This document shows, piece by piece, positions 38,925-48,275 of a DNA stretch of 64,000 nucleotides. The DNA lies in the NCBI GenBank assembly GCA_024128875.1, contig JAMYFF010000002.1, forward strand, positions 496,001-560,000. The letters run 5' to 3'. Position 1 is the first letter of the stretch. Every line of letters starts with the position of its first letter. The DNA is from Salinilacustrithrix flava. GTDB taxonomy: Bacteria > Actinomycetota > Acidimicrobiia > Acidimicrobiales > Salinilacustritrichaceae. The notes under the pieces were generated by a model, which searched no databases, had not been told where the DNA came from, and saw only the letters and a program-made list of their open reading frames with translations. The position numbers were made by a program, and so were the translations under genes.

Positions 38925-38965
38925 CGGCCCTGTCTACCGCCGGTCGGGACCCGTGCAGCCGCGCC

Positions 38966-38971
38966 TACCGT
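38966..38971 (+). promoter_or_regulatory. -10 box of leaderless small membrane protein transcript
   Basis: TACCGT, six bases before ATG 38978. Confidence 0.5.
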
Positions 38972-38977
38972 GACCAC

Positions 38978-39394
38978 ATGGACGACGAGGCCCAGGGACG
39001 ACGCCGGCGGGGCCTGATCCTCGCCGGGATCGTCCTCGTCGTCGGCGTGCCCCTCACCGTCACGACGTGGCTGTCGGAGCGCAACGTGGACCGCCAGGCC
39101 AGCGAGCTGGCCGAGGACCTGCGCCGAGCCGGCCGCCAGGTGGACGACGTCTCCGCGCTCGCCGGCGACGAGCTGACGTCGTACTGGAACGGCTCCAGCG
39201 ACCCCCTCACCGACGCCCTCGGGCACGGCGACGCGTTCCGGGGTGCTGCCTTCGGCACGACCGGCATCAGCCTCGCCTACGAGACGAGCTGGGGGTTCGG
39301 CCGTCGATGCGTCCACCTGCTCCTGCGCGACGACGCCCCGGTGCTGACCGAGATCACCGACGCCGCGAGCTGCCAGCCCCTTGCCATCGACTAG
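38978..39394 (+). CDS. Small membrane-anchored protein, unknown function
   Basis: 138 residues. A basic start (GRRRRG) and one membrane helix (~12-33, LILAGIVLVVGVPLTVTTWL), then an exported domain of ~100 residues (DRQASELAEDLRRAGRQVDDVSAL; a pair of cysteines in GRRCVHLLL and ASCQPLAID that could form a disulphide). No family recognised. Its last 41 bases overlap the convergent CYTH gene, so one C-terminus is probably tolerant of antisense sequence constraints. Confidence 0.65.
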   Translation: MDDEAQGRRRRGLILAGIVLVVGVPLTVTTWLSERNVDRQASELAEDLRRAGRQVDDVSALAGDELTSYWNGSSDPLTDALGHGDAFRGAAFGTTGISLAYETSWGFGRRCVHLLLRDDAPVLTEITDAASCQPLAID

Positions 39395-39926
39395 CCACGA
39401 GCTCCTCGACCTCGGCGCGGAGCTCGGCCAGCGCCGCGTCGGTCATGGCCGCGAGCGATCCGCCCGAGAAGCGATCGTCATCGGTCACGTCGCAGCACGC
39501 GAACGGCGGCATGGGCATGCGCTCCTCGCGGATGCCCAGCTCGGTCTCGGCCAGGATCAGTCCATCGAAGCGCTCGTGGAGGACGTCCACGGCCACGTGG
39601 CGCCCGTCGAGCTCGATGCGCCTGCGGGTCTTGCGCAGCTCCCGGCCCGGCAGCGAGATCAGCGCGGTCACCTCGTGATCCGGCACGTACATCGTGGTGA
39701 GCATCACCCGGCTCGGGTCGTCCGGGACGGGGCGGACCTTCTGGGTGAGCTTGTGCACGACGCCGTCCGCCCCCTCGACCCGCCGGATCCGAAGGTTGGT
39801 GCCCTCGAGGTAGCGGTCGGTGATCTCCGCCCACGGCGTGGCACCGTCGGGCACCTCGGCGAGGAGCCATCGCTGCTCGCGCTCGGGGTGGGCGTAGCGC
39901 CCCTGGCCGGGTCGGCGTCGCTCCAT
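39354..39926 (-). CDS. CYTH-domain protein (triphosphate tunnel metalloenzyme-like)
   Basis: 190 residues. It has the N-terminal E-x-E-x-K-like signature in modified form (HPEREQRWLLAEVP), then ITDRYLEGTNLRIRRVEG, HKLTQKVRPV, ALISLPGRELRKTRRRIEL, VAVDVLHERFDGLILAETEL and FACCDVTDD, the alternating charged beta-strands of the CYTH tunnel. Such proteins hydrolyse triphosphate or bind organic phosphates. The first motif is E-R-E-Q-R rather than E-x-E-x-K, so the metal-binding glutamates are kept but the Lys is Arg. Confidence 0.82.
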   Translation of the reverse strand: MERRRPGQGRYAHPEREQRWLLAEVPDGATPWAEITDRYLEGTNLRIRRVEGADGVVHKLTQKVRPVPDDPSRVMLTTMYVPDHEVTALISLPGRELRKTRRRIELDGRHVAVDVLHERFDGLILAETELGIREERMPMPPFACCDVTDDDRFSGGSLAAMTDAALAELRAEVEELVASRWQGAGSSRRR

Positions 39927-40029
39927 GGAGGCACTGTCGCACGGCGACGTCGGGTGTGGGCAGGGGCGGAGGTCCCTGGTCGGCCGTGATGGGTGGCGGG
40001 GGCAGCGGCCCTCGGGCAACCTCTTGCGG

Positions 40030-40491
40030 GTGACCGGTGCGAGCAGGGCCCGACGCAACGCCATGGACCGGCTCCGGCCGATCCGTCGTGCGCTGCGAGG
40101 TGTCGAAGCCGTCCAGGTCCGCCGCTTCGGCCGGAGCGTCCTCTCGACGATGTTCCGCACACCGGTGCTGGTGCTGGAGACGACCGGGCGCAGGAGCGGC
40201 CGGCAACGACAGACCGCGCTCGCCTTCCACCGCCGCCCCGACGGCGACCTCGTCATCGTCGGGGGCGCCGGAGGGCAACGTCGGACGCCCGACTGGGTCG
40301 CCAAGGTGCGCGCCCACCCGGACGTCCACGCCATCGTCGACCGGACGCGCCGGCCGATGACCGCCACCGAGCTGGGGCACGACGAGCGCGCGACCGCCTG
40401 GGACGAGGCCCGCCGGGTCTGGCCGCAGATCGAGCGCTACGAGCGGCGGGCGGGCCGCCCGGTCCCCATCTTCCTGCTACGTGCGAAGTAG
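40030..40491 (+). CDS. F420H2-dependent reductase, Ddn/nitroreductase family
   Basis: 153 residues from GTG; an ATG 33 bases on is also possible. Split-barrel deazaflavin-binding family: FRTPVLVLETTGRRSGRQRQTALAF (F420 phosphate site), DGDLVIVGGAGGQRRTPDWVAKVRAHPDVHAIV, ATELGHDERATAWDEARRVWPQIERYERR. In mycobacteria Ddn reduces quinones with F420H2 and activates pretomanid. This implies the organism makes F420. Confidence 0.88.
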   Translation: MTGASRARRNAMDRLRPIRRALRGVEAVQVRRFGRSVLSTMFRTPVLVLETTGRRSGRQRQTALAFHRRPDGDLVIVGGAGGQRRTPDWVAKVRAHPDVHAIVDRTRRPMTATELGHDERATAWDEARRVWPQIERYERRAGRPVPIFLLRAK

Positions 40492-40578
40492 TCCCCGTCA
40501 CCCCCTCTGAGGCGAACGGCGCCCGGCACCCCGGCACGGCGGGTGTTCCGTGGCCGCTGCCAGTTCCGGAACCGAGGT

Positions 40579-41172
40579 TCAGCCGGCCAGCGTCTCCAGG
40601 AGCGCGAGCACCTGGGCGGCTTGAGCGTCCGGGGCACCGTCCTCGGGGGTCAAGCGCAGCTCCGGTGACGCGGGCGCCTCGTAGGGGTCGTCGATGCCGG
40701 TGAAGCCGGTGATCTCCCCGGCCCTCGCCTTGGCGTAGAGCCCCTTGGGGTCCCGGGCCTCGCACACCTCGAGCGGCGTGTCGACGAAGACCTCGAGGAA
40801 GGCCAGACCGGCCAGGTGGTGGATCGAGCGGACCCGGTCACGGTCGGCGCGGTACGGCGAGATGACGGGCACCAGCGCGACGACGCCGGCGTCGGCGAAC
40901 AGGCGGGCGACCTCGCCGACCCGTCGGACGTTCTCCGTGCGGTCCTCCGCGCTGAACCCGAGGTCGCCGTTCAGGCCCTGGCGCAGGTTGTCCCCGTCGA
41001 GCAGGTACGCCGGGCGACCAGCGGACACGAGCAGCCGCTCGAGCTCCACGGCCACGGTCGACTTCCCCGAGCCGGACAGGCCGGTGAACCAGACGGTGGC
41101 ACCGAGGGAGGGTCGCGCCGAGCGATCCAGCGCCGAAGGGTGCCAGACCGTGTTCGGGGTGACCCGGGTCAA
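40579..41172 (-). CDS. cysC: Adenylylsulfate (APS) kinase
   Basis: 197 residues. Walker [63 protein letters not shown] and DDPYEAP are standard for CysC. It phosphorylates APS to PAPS. The start is probably TTG at 41172, overlapping the cysN stop as TTGA, the only in-frame start before the P-loop region. Last gene of the cysDNC operon; separate from CysN, whereas many actinobacteria fuse the two. Confidence 0.94.
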   Translation of the reverse strand: MTRVTPNTVWHPSALDRSARPSLGATVWFTGLSGSGKSTVAVELERLLVSAGRPAYLLDGDNLRQGLNGDLGFSAEDRTENVRRVGEVARLFADAGVVALVPVISPYRADRDRVRSIHHLAGLAFLEVFVDTPLEVCEARDPKGLYAKARAGEITGFTGIDDPYEAPASPELRLTPEDGAPDAQAAQVLALLETLAG

Positions 41173-42422
41173 CTTTCCCCGAGGATCATCCCGGCGGCCA
41201 CGGTGTTGTTGGTGGACTCGTCCACGAGGATGAAGCTGCCGGTGAAGCGGTTGCGCCGGTACTCGTCGAAGAAGAGCGGCGCGGTGGTGCGCAGCGACAC
41301 CCGGCCGATCTCGTTCAGCGCGAGCGCCGAGGCCTCCTCGTCGCGGTGCAGCGTGTTCACGTCGAGGCGGTACTGGACGTCGTTCACCATCGCCCGCGCC
41401 CAGCGGGTGGTGTGCTTGATGGCCAGCTTCTGGCGGGGCTGGAGCGAGCCGACCTCGGACATCCAGCACACCATGGCCTCGACGTCCTGGGACGCGATCG
41501 GCTGGTTCTTCGGACGGCAGATCATGTCGCCCCGGCTGATGTCGATCTCGTCGGTGAGCCGGATCGTGACCGACATCGGCGGGTAGGCCTCGTCGATGGG
41601 CCCGTTCGGCCCGTCGATCGCCGCGATGGTCGAGGTGAACCCCGACGGCAGCACGACGACCTCGTCGCCCGGCTTGAACACGCCACCGGACACGGTGCCG
41701 GCGTAGCCCCGGTAGTCCATGCCCGAGGAGCTCATCGGGCGGATGACGTACTGCACGGGGAAGCGGCTGTCGATGAGGTTGCGGTCCGACGCGATGTGGA
41801 CCTCCTCGAGGAACCGCAGCAGCGGCAGACCCTCGTACCACTTCATGTTGTCGGACCGGTCGACCACGTTGTCGCCGAGCAGCGCCGAGACCGGGATGAA
41901 GGTCAGGTCGTTGATGTCGAGCTTGGTGGCGAACTGGCGGAACTCGGCCTTGATCTCCTCGTAGCGGTCCTCGCTCCAATCGACCAGGTCCATCTTGTTG
42001 ATGCACACGACGAGGTGCGGGATGCGCAGCAGGGAGGCGAGGAAGGCGTGGCGGCGGGACTGCTCGACGATGCCGTTGCGGGCATCCACGAGCACCAGGG
42101 CCACGTTCGCCGTGGAGGCACCCGTGACCATGTTGCGCGTGTACTGGATGTGGCCGGGGGTGTCGGCGATGATGAACTTGCGCCGGGGGGTGGCGAAGTA
42201 GCGGTAGGCGACGTCGATGGTGATGCCCTGCTCGCGCTCGGCGCGGAGGCCGTCGGTGAGCAGCGCCAGGTTCGTGTACTCGTCGCCGCGCTCGACCGAG
42301 GTGCGCTCGACCGCCTCCAGCTGGTCCTGGAAGATCGTCTTGGAGTCGTAGAGCAGCCGACCGATGAGGGTGGACTTGCCGTCGTCGACCGAGCCGGCCG
42401 TGGCGAAGCGCAGGAGCTCCAT
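41169..42422 (-). CDS. cysN: Sulfate adenylyltransferase subunit 1 (GTPase)
   Basis: 417 residues. EF-Tu-like GTPase: G1 [11 protein letters not shown]3 [13 protein letters not shown]4 CINKMDLV, followed by beta-barrel domains II/III. With CysD it makes APS from sulfate and ATP, driven by GTP hydrolysis. It starts at an ATG overlapping the cysD stop (TGATG), with GAAGGAGG ten bases upstream inside cysD, and overlaps cysC at the other end; stoichiometric coupling is evident. Confidence 0.96.
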   Translation of the reverse strand: MELLRFATAGSVDDGKSTLIGRLLYDSKTIFQDQLEAVERTSVERGDEYTNLALLTDGLRAEREQGITIDVAYRYFATPRRKFIIADTPGHIQYTRNMVTGASTANVALVLVDARNGIVEQSRRHAFLASLLRIPHLVVCINKMDLVDWSEDRYEEIKAEFRQFATKLDINDLTFIPVSALLGDNVVDRSDNMKWYEGLPLLRFLEEVHIASDRNLIDSRFPVQYVIRPMSSSGMDYRGYAGTVSGGVFKPGDEVVVLPSGFTSTIAAIDGPNGPIDEAYPPMSVTIRLTDEIDISRGDMICRPKNQPIASQDVEAMVCWMSEVGSLQPRQKLAIKHTTRWARAMVNDVQYRLDVNTLHRDEEASALALNEIGRVSLRTTAPLFFDEYRRNRFTGSFILVDESTNNTVAAGMILGES

Positions 42423-43327
42423 CAGAAGTAGCCCTCCTTCTTGCGGTCCTCCATTGCGGCCTCGCTCACGCGGTCGTCGGCGCGGGTGGCGCCTCGCTCG
42501 GTGATGCGGGTTGCGGCGACCTCTTCGATGATCGCCTGCAGCGTGGCCGCCCCGGACTCGACGGCCCCGGTGCAGGTCATGTCGCCGATGGTGCGGTAGC
42601 GCACGGTCTCGGTGAAGACCGTCTCGCCCTCGAGCAGCTCGATGTGGGGCGACTCCGAGAGCAGCATGCCGTCGCGCTCGAACACCCGGCGCTCGTGGGC
42701 GAAGTAGATCGGCGGGATCTCGACGTCCTCCTCGTGGAGGTACTGCCACACGTCGAGCTCGGTCCAGTTGCTGATCGGGAAGACCCGGATGTGCTCGCCC
42801 TTGCGGTGGCGGCCGTTGTAGAGGCTCCACACCTCGGGACGTTGGCCCTTGGGGTCCCACTGGCCGAAGTCGTCACGGAAGGAGAACACCCGCTCCTTGG
42901 CTCGAGCCTTCTCCTCGTCGCGCCGAGCCCCGCCGAACACGGCGTCGAAGCCGTGCTCCTCGATGGCGTCGAGCAGCGTCACGGTCTGCAGCTGGTTGCG
43001 GCTGGCCCGCGGACCGGTGACCTCGGTGACCCGGCCCTGGTCGATCGAGTCCTGCACCGAGGCCACGATGAGGCGGGCCCCCGCCCGCTCGAGGCGGCTG
43101 TCGCGGAACTCGATGACCTCGGGGAAGTTGTGGCCGGTGTCGACGTGCATCACCGGGAACGGGATCTTCGCCGGCGCGAACGCCCGGATCGCCAGCTCGA
43201 GCATGACGATGGAGTCCTTGCCGCCCGAGAACAGCAGCACGGGGCGCTCGAACTCGGCCGCCACCTCGCGCATGATGTGGATCCCCTCGGCCTCGAGGGC
43301 TCGGAGGTGGGACAGCTGGTAGCTCAT
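42422..43327 (-). CDS. cysD: Sulfate adenylyltransferase subunit 2
   Basis: 301 residues. PP-loop ATP pyrophosphatase: [59 protein letters not shown], and a C-terminal [16 protein letters not shown] segment. It is the catalytic half of ATP sulfurylase. First gene of cysDNC, preceded by a good promoter and AGGA before the ATG. The divergent neighbour cysQ clears the PAP formed when PAPS is used. Confidence 0.97.
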   Translation of the reverse strand: MSYQLSHLRALEAEGIHIMREVAAEFERPVLLFSGGKDSIVMLELAIRAFAPAKIPFPVMHVDTGHNFPEVIEFRDSRLERAGARLIVASVQDSIDQGRVTEVTGPRASRNQLQTVTLLDAIEEHGFDAVFGGARRDEEKARAKERVFSFRDDFGQWDPKGQRPEVWSLYNGRHRKGEHIRVFPISNWTELDVWQYLHEEDVEIPPIYFAHERRVFERDGMLLSESPHIELLEGETVFTETVRYRTIGDMTCTGAVESGAATLQAIIEEVAATRITERGATRADDRVSEAAMEDRKKEGYF

Positions 43328-43361
43328 CGGGTCCTGCTCGTCGTCCGGACGTGAGTGGGCA

Positions 43362-43391
43362 AATGTACGGTCGGTGCCGGTTGGTAGACAA
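43362..43391 (-). promoter_or_regulatory. Promoter of cysDNC, overlapping that of cysQ
   Basis: On the minus strand TTGTCT (43386-43391), 18-base spacer, TACATT (43362-43367). The cysQ -10 TAGACA (43385-43390, plus strand) occupies the same bases as the cysDNC -35, so the two promoters compete. Confidence 0.55.
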
Positions 43392-43397
43392 TCCAGC

Positions 43398-44201
43398 GTG
43401 CCAGCCCACGCCGCCGTGTCCGACACCGACCACGCATTGGCCAAGCGGCTGGCCGTCGCGGCCGGCGACCTGCTCGTCGGCCTGCGTGACCAGATGGTGG
43501 CCGACGGGGCCGACCCGAAGGAGCTGAAGGACGAGGGCGATCGGCGCGCCAACGACCTGCTCCTGGCCGAGCTCGACGCGCACATGGCCCCCGGCGACGC
43601 CGTGCTGTCCGAGGAGGCCCGCGCCACCCACGACGACGGGGTGCGCCTCGGTGCCTCCCGGGTCTGGATCATCGACCCGCTCGACGGCACGCGCGAGTTC
43701 TCCGAAGCGGGCCGCAGCGACTGGGCCGTGCACGTGGCCCTGTGCGTCGACGGCGCCCCGGTCTGCGGGGCGGTCGCCCTGCCCGCCCTCGGCACCGTGC
43801 TGTCCACCGCCGATCCGGTCCTCGAGCTGGCGCCGATCGGAAAGCCCCGCATCGTGGTCAGCCGCACCCGGCCCCCGGCGGAGGCCGAGACGGTGCGCGC
43901 CGCTCTCGACGGCGTGCTGGTGGAGATGGGCTCCGCCGGAGCGAAGACGATGGCGATCCTCCGGGGCGAGGTCGACTGCTACCCGCACTCCGGCGGTCAG
44001 TACGAGTGGGACTCCGCGGCCCCGGTCGCCGTCGCCCTCCACCACGGCCTGCACGCCAGCCGCCTCGACGGCTCGCCGCTGGTCTACAACCGGCCCGATC
44101 CGTACCTGCCCGACCTGCTGGTGTGCCGGGCCGAGCTGGCCGAGCGCTCCCTCGCCGCGCTCGGGACAGGGAGCCGAGCCGACAGGCGAGGCGACCCATG
44201 A
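43398..44201 (+). CDS. cysQ: 3'(2'),5'-bisphosphate nucleotidase
   Basis: 267 residues. Inositol-monophosphatase-like metal motifs: LSEEA, WIIDPLDGTREFSE and the C-terminal YEWDSAAP. It converts the PAP by-product of sulfotransfer or PAPS reduction to AMP, and may hydrolyse PAPS. Placed back to back with cysDNC. The GTG lies seven bases after TAGACA with no SD, so a leaderless message is likely. Confidence 0.95.
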   Translation: MPAHAAVSDTDHALAKRLAVAAGDLLVGLRDQMVADGADPKELKDEGDRRANDLLLAELDAHMAPGDAVLSEEARATHDDGVRLGASRVWIIDPLDGTREFSEAGRSDWAVHVALCVDGAPVCGAVALPALGTVLSTADPVLELAPIGKPRIVVSRTRPPAEAETVRAALDGVLVEMGSAGAKTMAILRGEVDCYPHSGGQYEWDSAAPVAVALHHGLHASRLDGSPLVYNRPDPYLPDLLVCRAELAERSLAALGTGSRADRRGDP

Positions 44202-44277
44202 GCACGTGCCCTTCAGCGGCGAAGCCGCCGAACCGAGTCGCGTGAGGAGGTGGACCATTCGCGCAGATCGTGAACCG

Positions 44278-45105
44278 GTGGAGCTGAAGGCGATCCGCTA
44301 CGAGGTCGCCGACCGCGTCGCCCGGCTCACCCTCGACCGGGCCCACCGGGGCAACGCGTGGACCGGCCGCATGCACCTCGAGTACCGCTGGGCGATGACC
44401 GAGGCCGAGGCCGACCCCGAGGTGCGCGTGGTGGTCGTGACCGGCGCCGAGAACCCGGACGGCCGCACGGCGTTCTGCGTCGGCGCCGACGCCAAGGCGT
44501 TGGAGGGCCACGTCGACAAGGGCGGCTACGACGACGGCCTGCGCGGGTCCGAACCGCCGATGCCCGACGTCGACGCTCCCTTCGCCGCCGACTTCGCGTT
44601 CCAGCTCGGCATGCGCACCCCGGTGGTGGCCGTCGTGAACGGCGCCGCCGCCGGCGTCGGCCTGGTCATCGCCTGCTTCGCTGACATCCGCTTCGGGGTG
44701 CAGGGCGCCAAGCTCACCACGGCGGCGCCGAAGCTGGGCTTCCCCGCCGAGTACGGGCTGTCCTGGCTGCTCCCCCGCCTGGTGGGCGCCGGACGGGCAG
44801 CGGACTGGCTGCTGTCCGGGCGGATCTTCCTCACCGACGAGGCCGCCGAGGCCGGCCTGCTCTCGGCGGCGTTGCCCGCGGACGACCTCGGTCCCCACGT
44901 CGAGCGCTACGTCACCGATCTGGCCCGCCACGTGTCGCCGGCCTCCGTCGCCGCCACCAAGGCCCAGCTCTGGGGCGATCTGCTGCACGACGACCCCGCC
45001 GCCTCCGTGCGGCACTCGATGGCGCTGCTGCGGGAGATGTCGACCGGGCCCGACTTCGTCGAGGGCGCCCGGGCGCTGTCCGAGCGCCGGCCGCCGGAGT
45101 TCTGA
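44278..45105 (+). CDS. Enoyl-CoA hydratase/isomerase family protein
   Basis: 275 residues. Crotonase fold: AIRYEVADRVARLTLDRAHRGNAW, FCVGADAKALEG (oxyanion-hole region), VVAVVNGAAAGVGLVIACFADIRFG, and KLGFPAEYGLSWLLPRLVG with the Glu in the catalytic position. A hydratase in beta-oxidation is likely but the substrate is open. Start uncertain: GTG 44278 lacks an SD; GTG 44242 would add 12 residues, and an AGGAGG at 44245 sits six bases before an in-frame ATT codon. Confidence 0.9.
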   Translation: MELKAIRYEVADRVARLTLDRAHRGNAWTGRMHLEYRWAMTEAEADPEVRVVVVTGAENPDGRTAFCVGADAKALEGHVDKGGYDDGLRGSEPPMPDVDAPFAADFAFQLGMRTPVVAVVNGAAAGVGLVIACFADIRFGVQGAKLTTAAPKLGFPAEYGLSWLLPRLVGAGRAADWLLSGRIFLTDEAAEAGLLSAALPADDLGPHVERYVTDLARHVSPASVAATKAQLWGDLLHDDPAASVRHSMALLREMSTGPDFVEGARALSERRPPEF

Positions 45106-45144
45106 CGCCTTCTATGACGCATCGTCCGGGGGTACGGGGCTGAC

Positions 45145-45453
45145 ATGGCTGCCAAGGACCGAGATCGCGACGACTCCGAGGTCGTCAACCGCTACGCCGG
45201 CACCGGCGTCACCCCCACCGTCATCGCCCTGGCGCTGCTCGCCATCGCCGTGGTGATCCTGCTGGCCCAGAACACCGCGAGCGTCCCGTTCCAGTTCCTG
45301 ACCTTCGAAGCCGACGTCCCCCTCTACGTCCTGTTCCTGGTGACGGCGCTCGGCGCGTCGCTGATGACCGTGCTGGCGTCGGCCATCTGGCGACGTCGCC
45401 GGCGCCGCGCCCGGAACGAGCACGAGGAGCTGGAGCGCTTGCGTCAGCGCTGA
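45145..45453 (+). CDS. LapA (DUF1049) domain membrane protein
   Basis: 102 residues with two membrane helices (~25-43 and ~58-80: TVIALALLAIAVVILLAQNTASV, then VPLYVLFLVTALGASLMTVL) and a strongly basic RRRRRRAR stop-transfer. The Q-N-x-x-x-V motif between helices marks the LapA family. In this diderm-named family the actinobacterial members have unknown function. Its stop lies in an 18-bp palindrome shared with the next, opposite gene. Confidence 0.88.
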   Translation: MAAKDRDRDDSEVVNRYAGTGVTPTVIALALLAIAVVILLAQNTASVPFQFLTFEADVPLYVLFLVTALGASLMTVLASAIWRRRRRRARNEHEELERLRQR

Positions 45454-46607
45454 CGCACCTCGGCGAGCACCTCGTCGGTGTGCTCCCCCAACCCCGGGAC
45501 GCCGCGTCGCGGGCCGGCCGGCGTCGACCCGAAGTCCACCGGCGTCATCACCGCCCGGTGCGCCGCTGACCCCTTCCCCTCGGGGACGTCCACGAACGCC
45601 CCCGCCGCCAGGGCCTGGGGGTCCTCCACGACCTCGGCGAGGGTGTTCACCGGCGCCCACCACACGTCGTGCTCGTCGAAGCGGGCCGTCCAGTGGTCAC
45701 GGTCGGCGGTGGCGAAGGTCTCGTCGAGCAGGGCGATCAGTGCCGGCGCGTTGATGCGTCGACCCTTCGCCGACCCGAACCGCTCGTCCTCGGCCAGCTC
45801 CGGCCGCCCGATCGCCCGCAGCAGCGGCGGCCAGTGCCGGTCGGCCTCGAGGCCGAGCAGCCAGAACCAGCGGCCGTCGCCGGCCTCGTAGGAGTTGATC
45901 AACGGGTTTCCGACCGTCGTGCGCGGGTCGGTCGGCAGGTGCTTGCCGTAGCGGAGCTGGATCGTGAGCGGCCACCCCATCGTGTAGATCCCGGCCCGCA
46001 GCAGCGACGTGTCGACCAGCTGACCCCGACCCGACCGCTCCCGGGCGAACAGCGCGGCGCAGATGCCGGCGGTGATCGTGGTGCCGGTGATGTGGTCCCC
46101 GACGCCGCCGGCGTTGGCCACCGGCGGCTGGTCCGGCGGCACGGCCTGGCTGGCCATGCCCGACCGGGCGAAGAAGGCGCCCAGGTCGTAGCCGGCCCGG
46201 TGGGCGTCGGGGCCGGTGCGGCCGAAGCCGGAGACCTGGGCGTAGACCAGCCGCTCGTTCGCCTCGAGCAGCACGTCGGGGCCGAAGCCCAGGCGCTCGA
46301 CGGCGTCGGGTCGCAGGTTGGTCAGGAACACGTCGGCGGTGGCGACGAGGTCGTGCAGGTCGCGCCGACCCTCCTCGCTGCGCAGGTCGAGCACGACGGA
46401 GCGCTTGCCGCGGTTGTCGAGATCGAACGGCGGCGACTGCGGCTCGCCGTGCCCGGACAGGACGGCGAAGAGCCGGCGCATCGGATCGCCTTCCGGCGCC
46501 TCCACCTTGATGACGTCGGCACCCCAGTCCGCCAGCAGGCCGCCGGCACCGGGTCCGGCCACCCACGCCCCCAGCTCGACGACGCGGATCCCCTCGAGAA
46601 CGGTCAT
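45444..46607 (-). CDS. CoA-transferase family III protein (CaiB/BaiF)
   Basis: 387 residues. Family III start VLEGIRVVELGAWVAGPGAGGLLADWGADVIKVEAP, DLDNRGKRSVVLDLRSEEG, GRTGPDAHRAGYDLGAFFARSGM, GGVGDHITGT with the catalytic Asp position in GDH, and a C-terminal GEHTDEVL. A CoA transfer between acids, or racemase activity, is possible; the racemase-type GHDxxY is replaced by GYDLGAF, which favours a transferase. It is adjacent to, and convergent with, the LapA-like gene. Confidence 0.9.
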   Translation of the reverse strand: MTVLEGIRVVELGAWVAGPGAGGLLADWGADVIKVEAPEGDPMRRLFAVLSGHGEPQSPPFDLDNRGKRSVVLDLRSEEGRRDLHDLVATADVFLTNLRPDAVERLGFGPDVLLEANERLVYAQVSGFGRTGPDAHRAGYDLGAFFARSGMASQAVPPDQPPVANAGGVGDHITGTTITAGICAALFARERSGRGQLVDTSLLRAGIYTMGWPLTIQLRYGKHLPTDPRTTVGNPLINSYEAGDGRWFWLLGLEADRHWPPLLRAIGRPELAEDERFGSAKGRRINAPALIALLDETFATADRDHWTARFDEHDVWWAPVNTLAEVVEDPQALAAGAFVDVPEGKGSAAHRAVMTPVDFGSTPAGPRRGVPGLGEHTDEVLAEVRQR

Positions 46608-46668
46608 GACCGCATCCTGTCGCGGATGGCGAGGTGTGGAAGCGACAGGTGCCTGCGATGATGGGCCG

Positions 46669-48273
46669 ATGGCGTCGCCCGACCCGACCGAGCCCCCCGC
46701 AGACCACGAGCTCGGTTCGTTCTCCGACACGCCCCCGTGGACGATCGAGCGCGACCAGCTCACGTGGTTGCCGCCGCTCGCCCGCGTCCGGCGCGAGGTC
46801 CGGGCCGAGATCCCCCGGCTCACCCGCCCGCACTGGATCCCGCCGGTCCGGCGGGTCACCACCGTCACCCGCCACCTCGGCTGGGCGGTGGGGCGGTGGT
46901 ACGTCGGCAAGCGGCGCACCGGCGGCTCGATCTCCCGGGCCGACCTGTCCCGCCGGCTCCGCATCGCCGCCGAGGCGCTCGGACCCACCTACATCAAGCT
47001 CGCCCAGATCATCTCCAGCGGCGAGGGCCTGTTCCCCGAGGAGCTGGTCGCCGAGACCAAGAAGTGCCGCGACCAGGTGCCGCCGGAGCCGTGGGACGAG
47101 ATCCGGGCCGTGGTCGAGGCCGAGCTCGGCACGCCGATCCACGAGCTGTTCAGCCACTTCGACACCGAACCGCTCGCGGCCGCCTCCATCGCCCAGGTCC
47201 ACCGGGCGACGCTGCACACGGGCGAGGACGTCGTGGTCAAGGTGCAGCGTCCGTCCGTGGCCTTCCGGGTCAAGGAGGACCTGCGGGTCATGGCCTGGCT
47301 GGCACCGAAGCTCATCGGACGCATCCCGGTCTCGGCGCTGGCCAACCCGCCGGCGCTGGTCGAGCTGTTCGCCGAGACCATCAGCGAGGAGCTCGACTTC
47401 CGCCTCGAGGCCGAGAACATGCTCGACGTCGCCGCCAGCTTCGCCGAGCTCGGCCAGCGCGACTACGTCATCCCCCGCCCCCACCCCCAGCTGGTGACCC
47501 CCCGGGTCCTGGTGATGGAGCGCCTCGACGGCTTCAAGTTCGACGACGTCGCCGGCATGAAGGGCGCCGGCGTCGACACCGTGCAGGTGGTCCGCACCGG
47601 GATGATCGGCTTCATGGAGGGTGCGCTGATCCACGGCATCTTCCACGGGGACCTGCACGGCGGGAACCTGTTCGTGATGCCAGACGGCCGCACGGCCCTG
47701 CTCGACTTCGGCATCACGGGCCGCCTCGACGACTTCAAGCGCAACGCCTTCCTCCGGCTGCTCATGTCGGGCACGTCGAACGACCCGATCGGCCAGCTCG
47801 CCGCGTTCCGCGACCTCGGCGCGCTGCCGCCCGACACCGACCTCGACGCGGTGGCCCGCGACCTCGGCCTCGACAGCCCCGAGGTGTTCGACCCCACCAA
47901 GGTCGACGGCGACGCGCTCGTCGCCGAGATCCAACGGGTCATCAAGGCCCTGCTCGGCTACGGCGCCAAGATCCCCAAGGAGCTGATGCTCTTCACCAAG
48001 AACCTGATGTTCGTCGACGGCGCCATCGCCACCCTCGCCCCGGACCTGGACATCCTCGAGGAGATCGCCCACATCACGATGTACTTCGCAACCACCCACG
48101 GCGAGAAGATCGCGGCCCAGATCGGGATGGCGCCCGACGCGTGGGAGCTCGACATGGAGGGCGTGAAGGCCGGCTTCGGCATCTCCGACGACGTCGACCG
48201 CCTCACCTACCGGGACCTCCAGCAGCGCCGCGAGACCATCCGGAAGCGGCTCGAGGGTCGCAGCCTCCAGTAG
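46669..48273 (+). CDS. ABC1/AarF (UbiB) family atypical kinase
   Basis: 534 residues. UbiB-type kinase: [14 protein letters not shown] (K-x-G-Q-like motif as KLAQ), [13 protein letters not shown] (Ala-rich nucleotide loop), [10 protein letters not shown] (Lys), [12 protein letters not shown] (catalytic Asp/Asn) and [10 protein letters not shown] (D-F-G). It is an ATPase/kinase-like protein implicated in quinone lipid biosynthesis or lipid homeostasis. No membrane helices at the C-terminus are obvious. ATG six bases after GATGAT, so probably leaderless; three bases before the MBL fusion gene. Confidence 0.93.
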   Translation: MASPDPTEPPADHELGSFSDTPPWTIERDQLTWLPPLARVRREVRAEIPRLTRPHWIPPVRRVTTVTRHLGWAVGRWYVGKRRTGGSISRADLSRRLRIAAEALGPTYIKLAQIISSGEGLFPEELVAETKKCRDQVPPEPWDEIRAVVEAELGTPIHELFSHFDTEPLAAASIAQVHRATLHTGEDVVVKVQRPSVAFRVKEDLRVMAWLAPKLIGRIPVSALANPPALVELFAETISEELDFRLEAENMLDVAASFAELGQRDYVIPRPHPQLVTPRVLVMERLDGFKFDDVAGMKGAGVDTVQVVRTGMIGFMEGALIHGIFHGDLHGGNLFVMPDGRTALLDFGITGRLDDFKRNAFLRLLMSGTSNDPIGQLAAFRDLGALPPDTDLDAVARDLGLDSPEVFDPTKVDGDALVAEIQRVIKALLGYGAKIPKELMLFTKNLMFVDGAIATLAPDLDILEEIAHITMYFATTHGEKIAAQIGMAPDAWELDMEGVKAGFGISDDVDRLTYRDLQQRRETIRKRLEGRSLQ

Positions 48274-48275
48274 CG

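Noticed and set aside
40492..40578. Possible terminator between the Ddn-like gene and cysC
   Set aside because: Only short, bulged pairing (CACCC/GGGTG region) is visible; too weak to call.
44245..44259. AGGAGG followed by an ATT start codon for the enoyl-CoA hydratase
   Set aside because: ATT starts are very rare; GTG codons nearby are sufficient and there is no further evidence.
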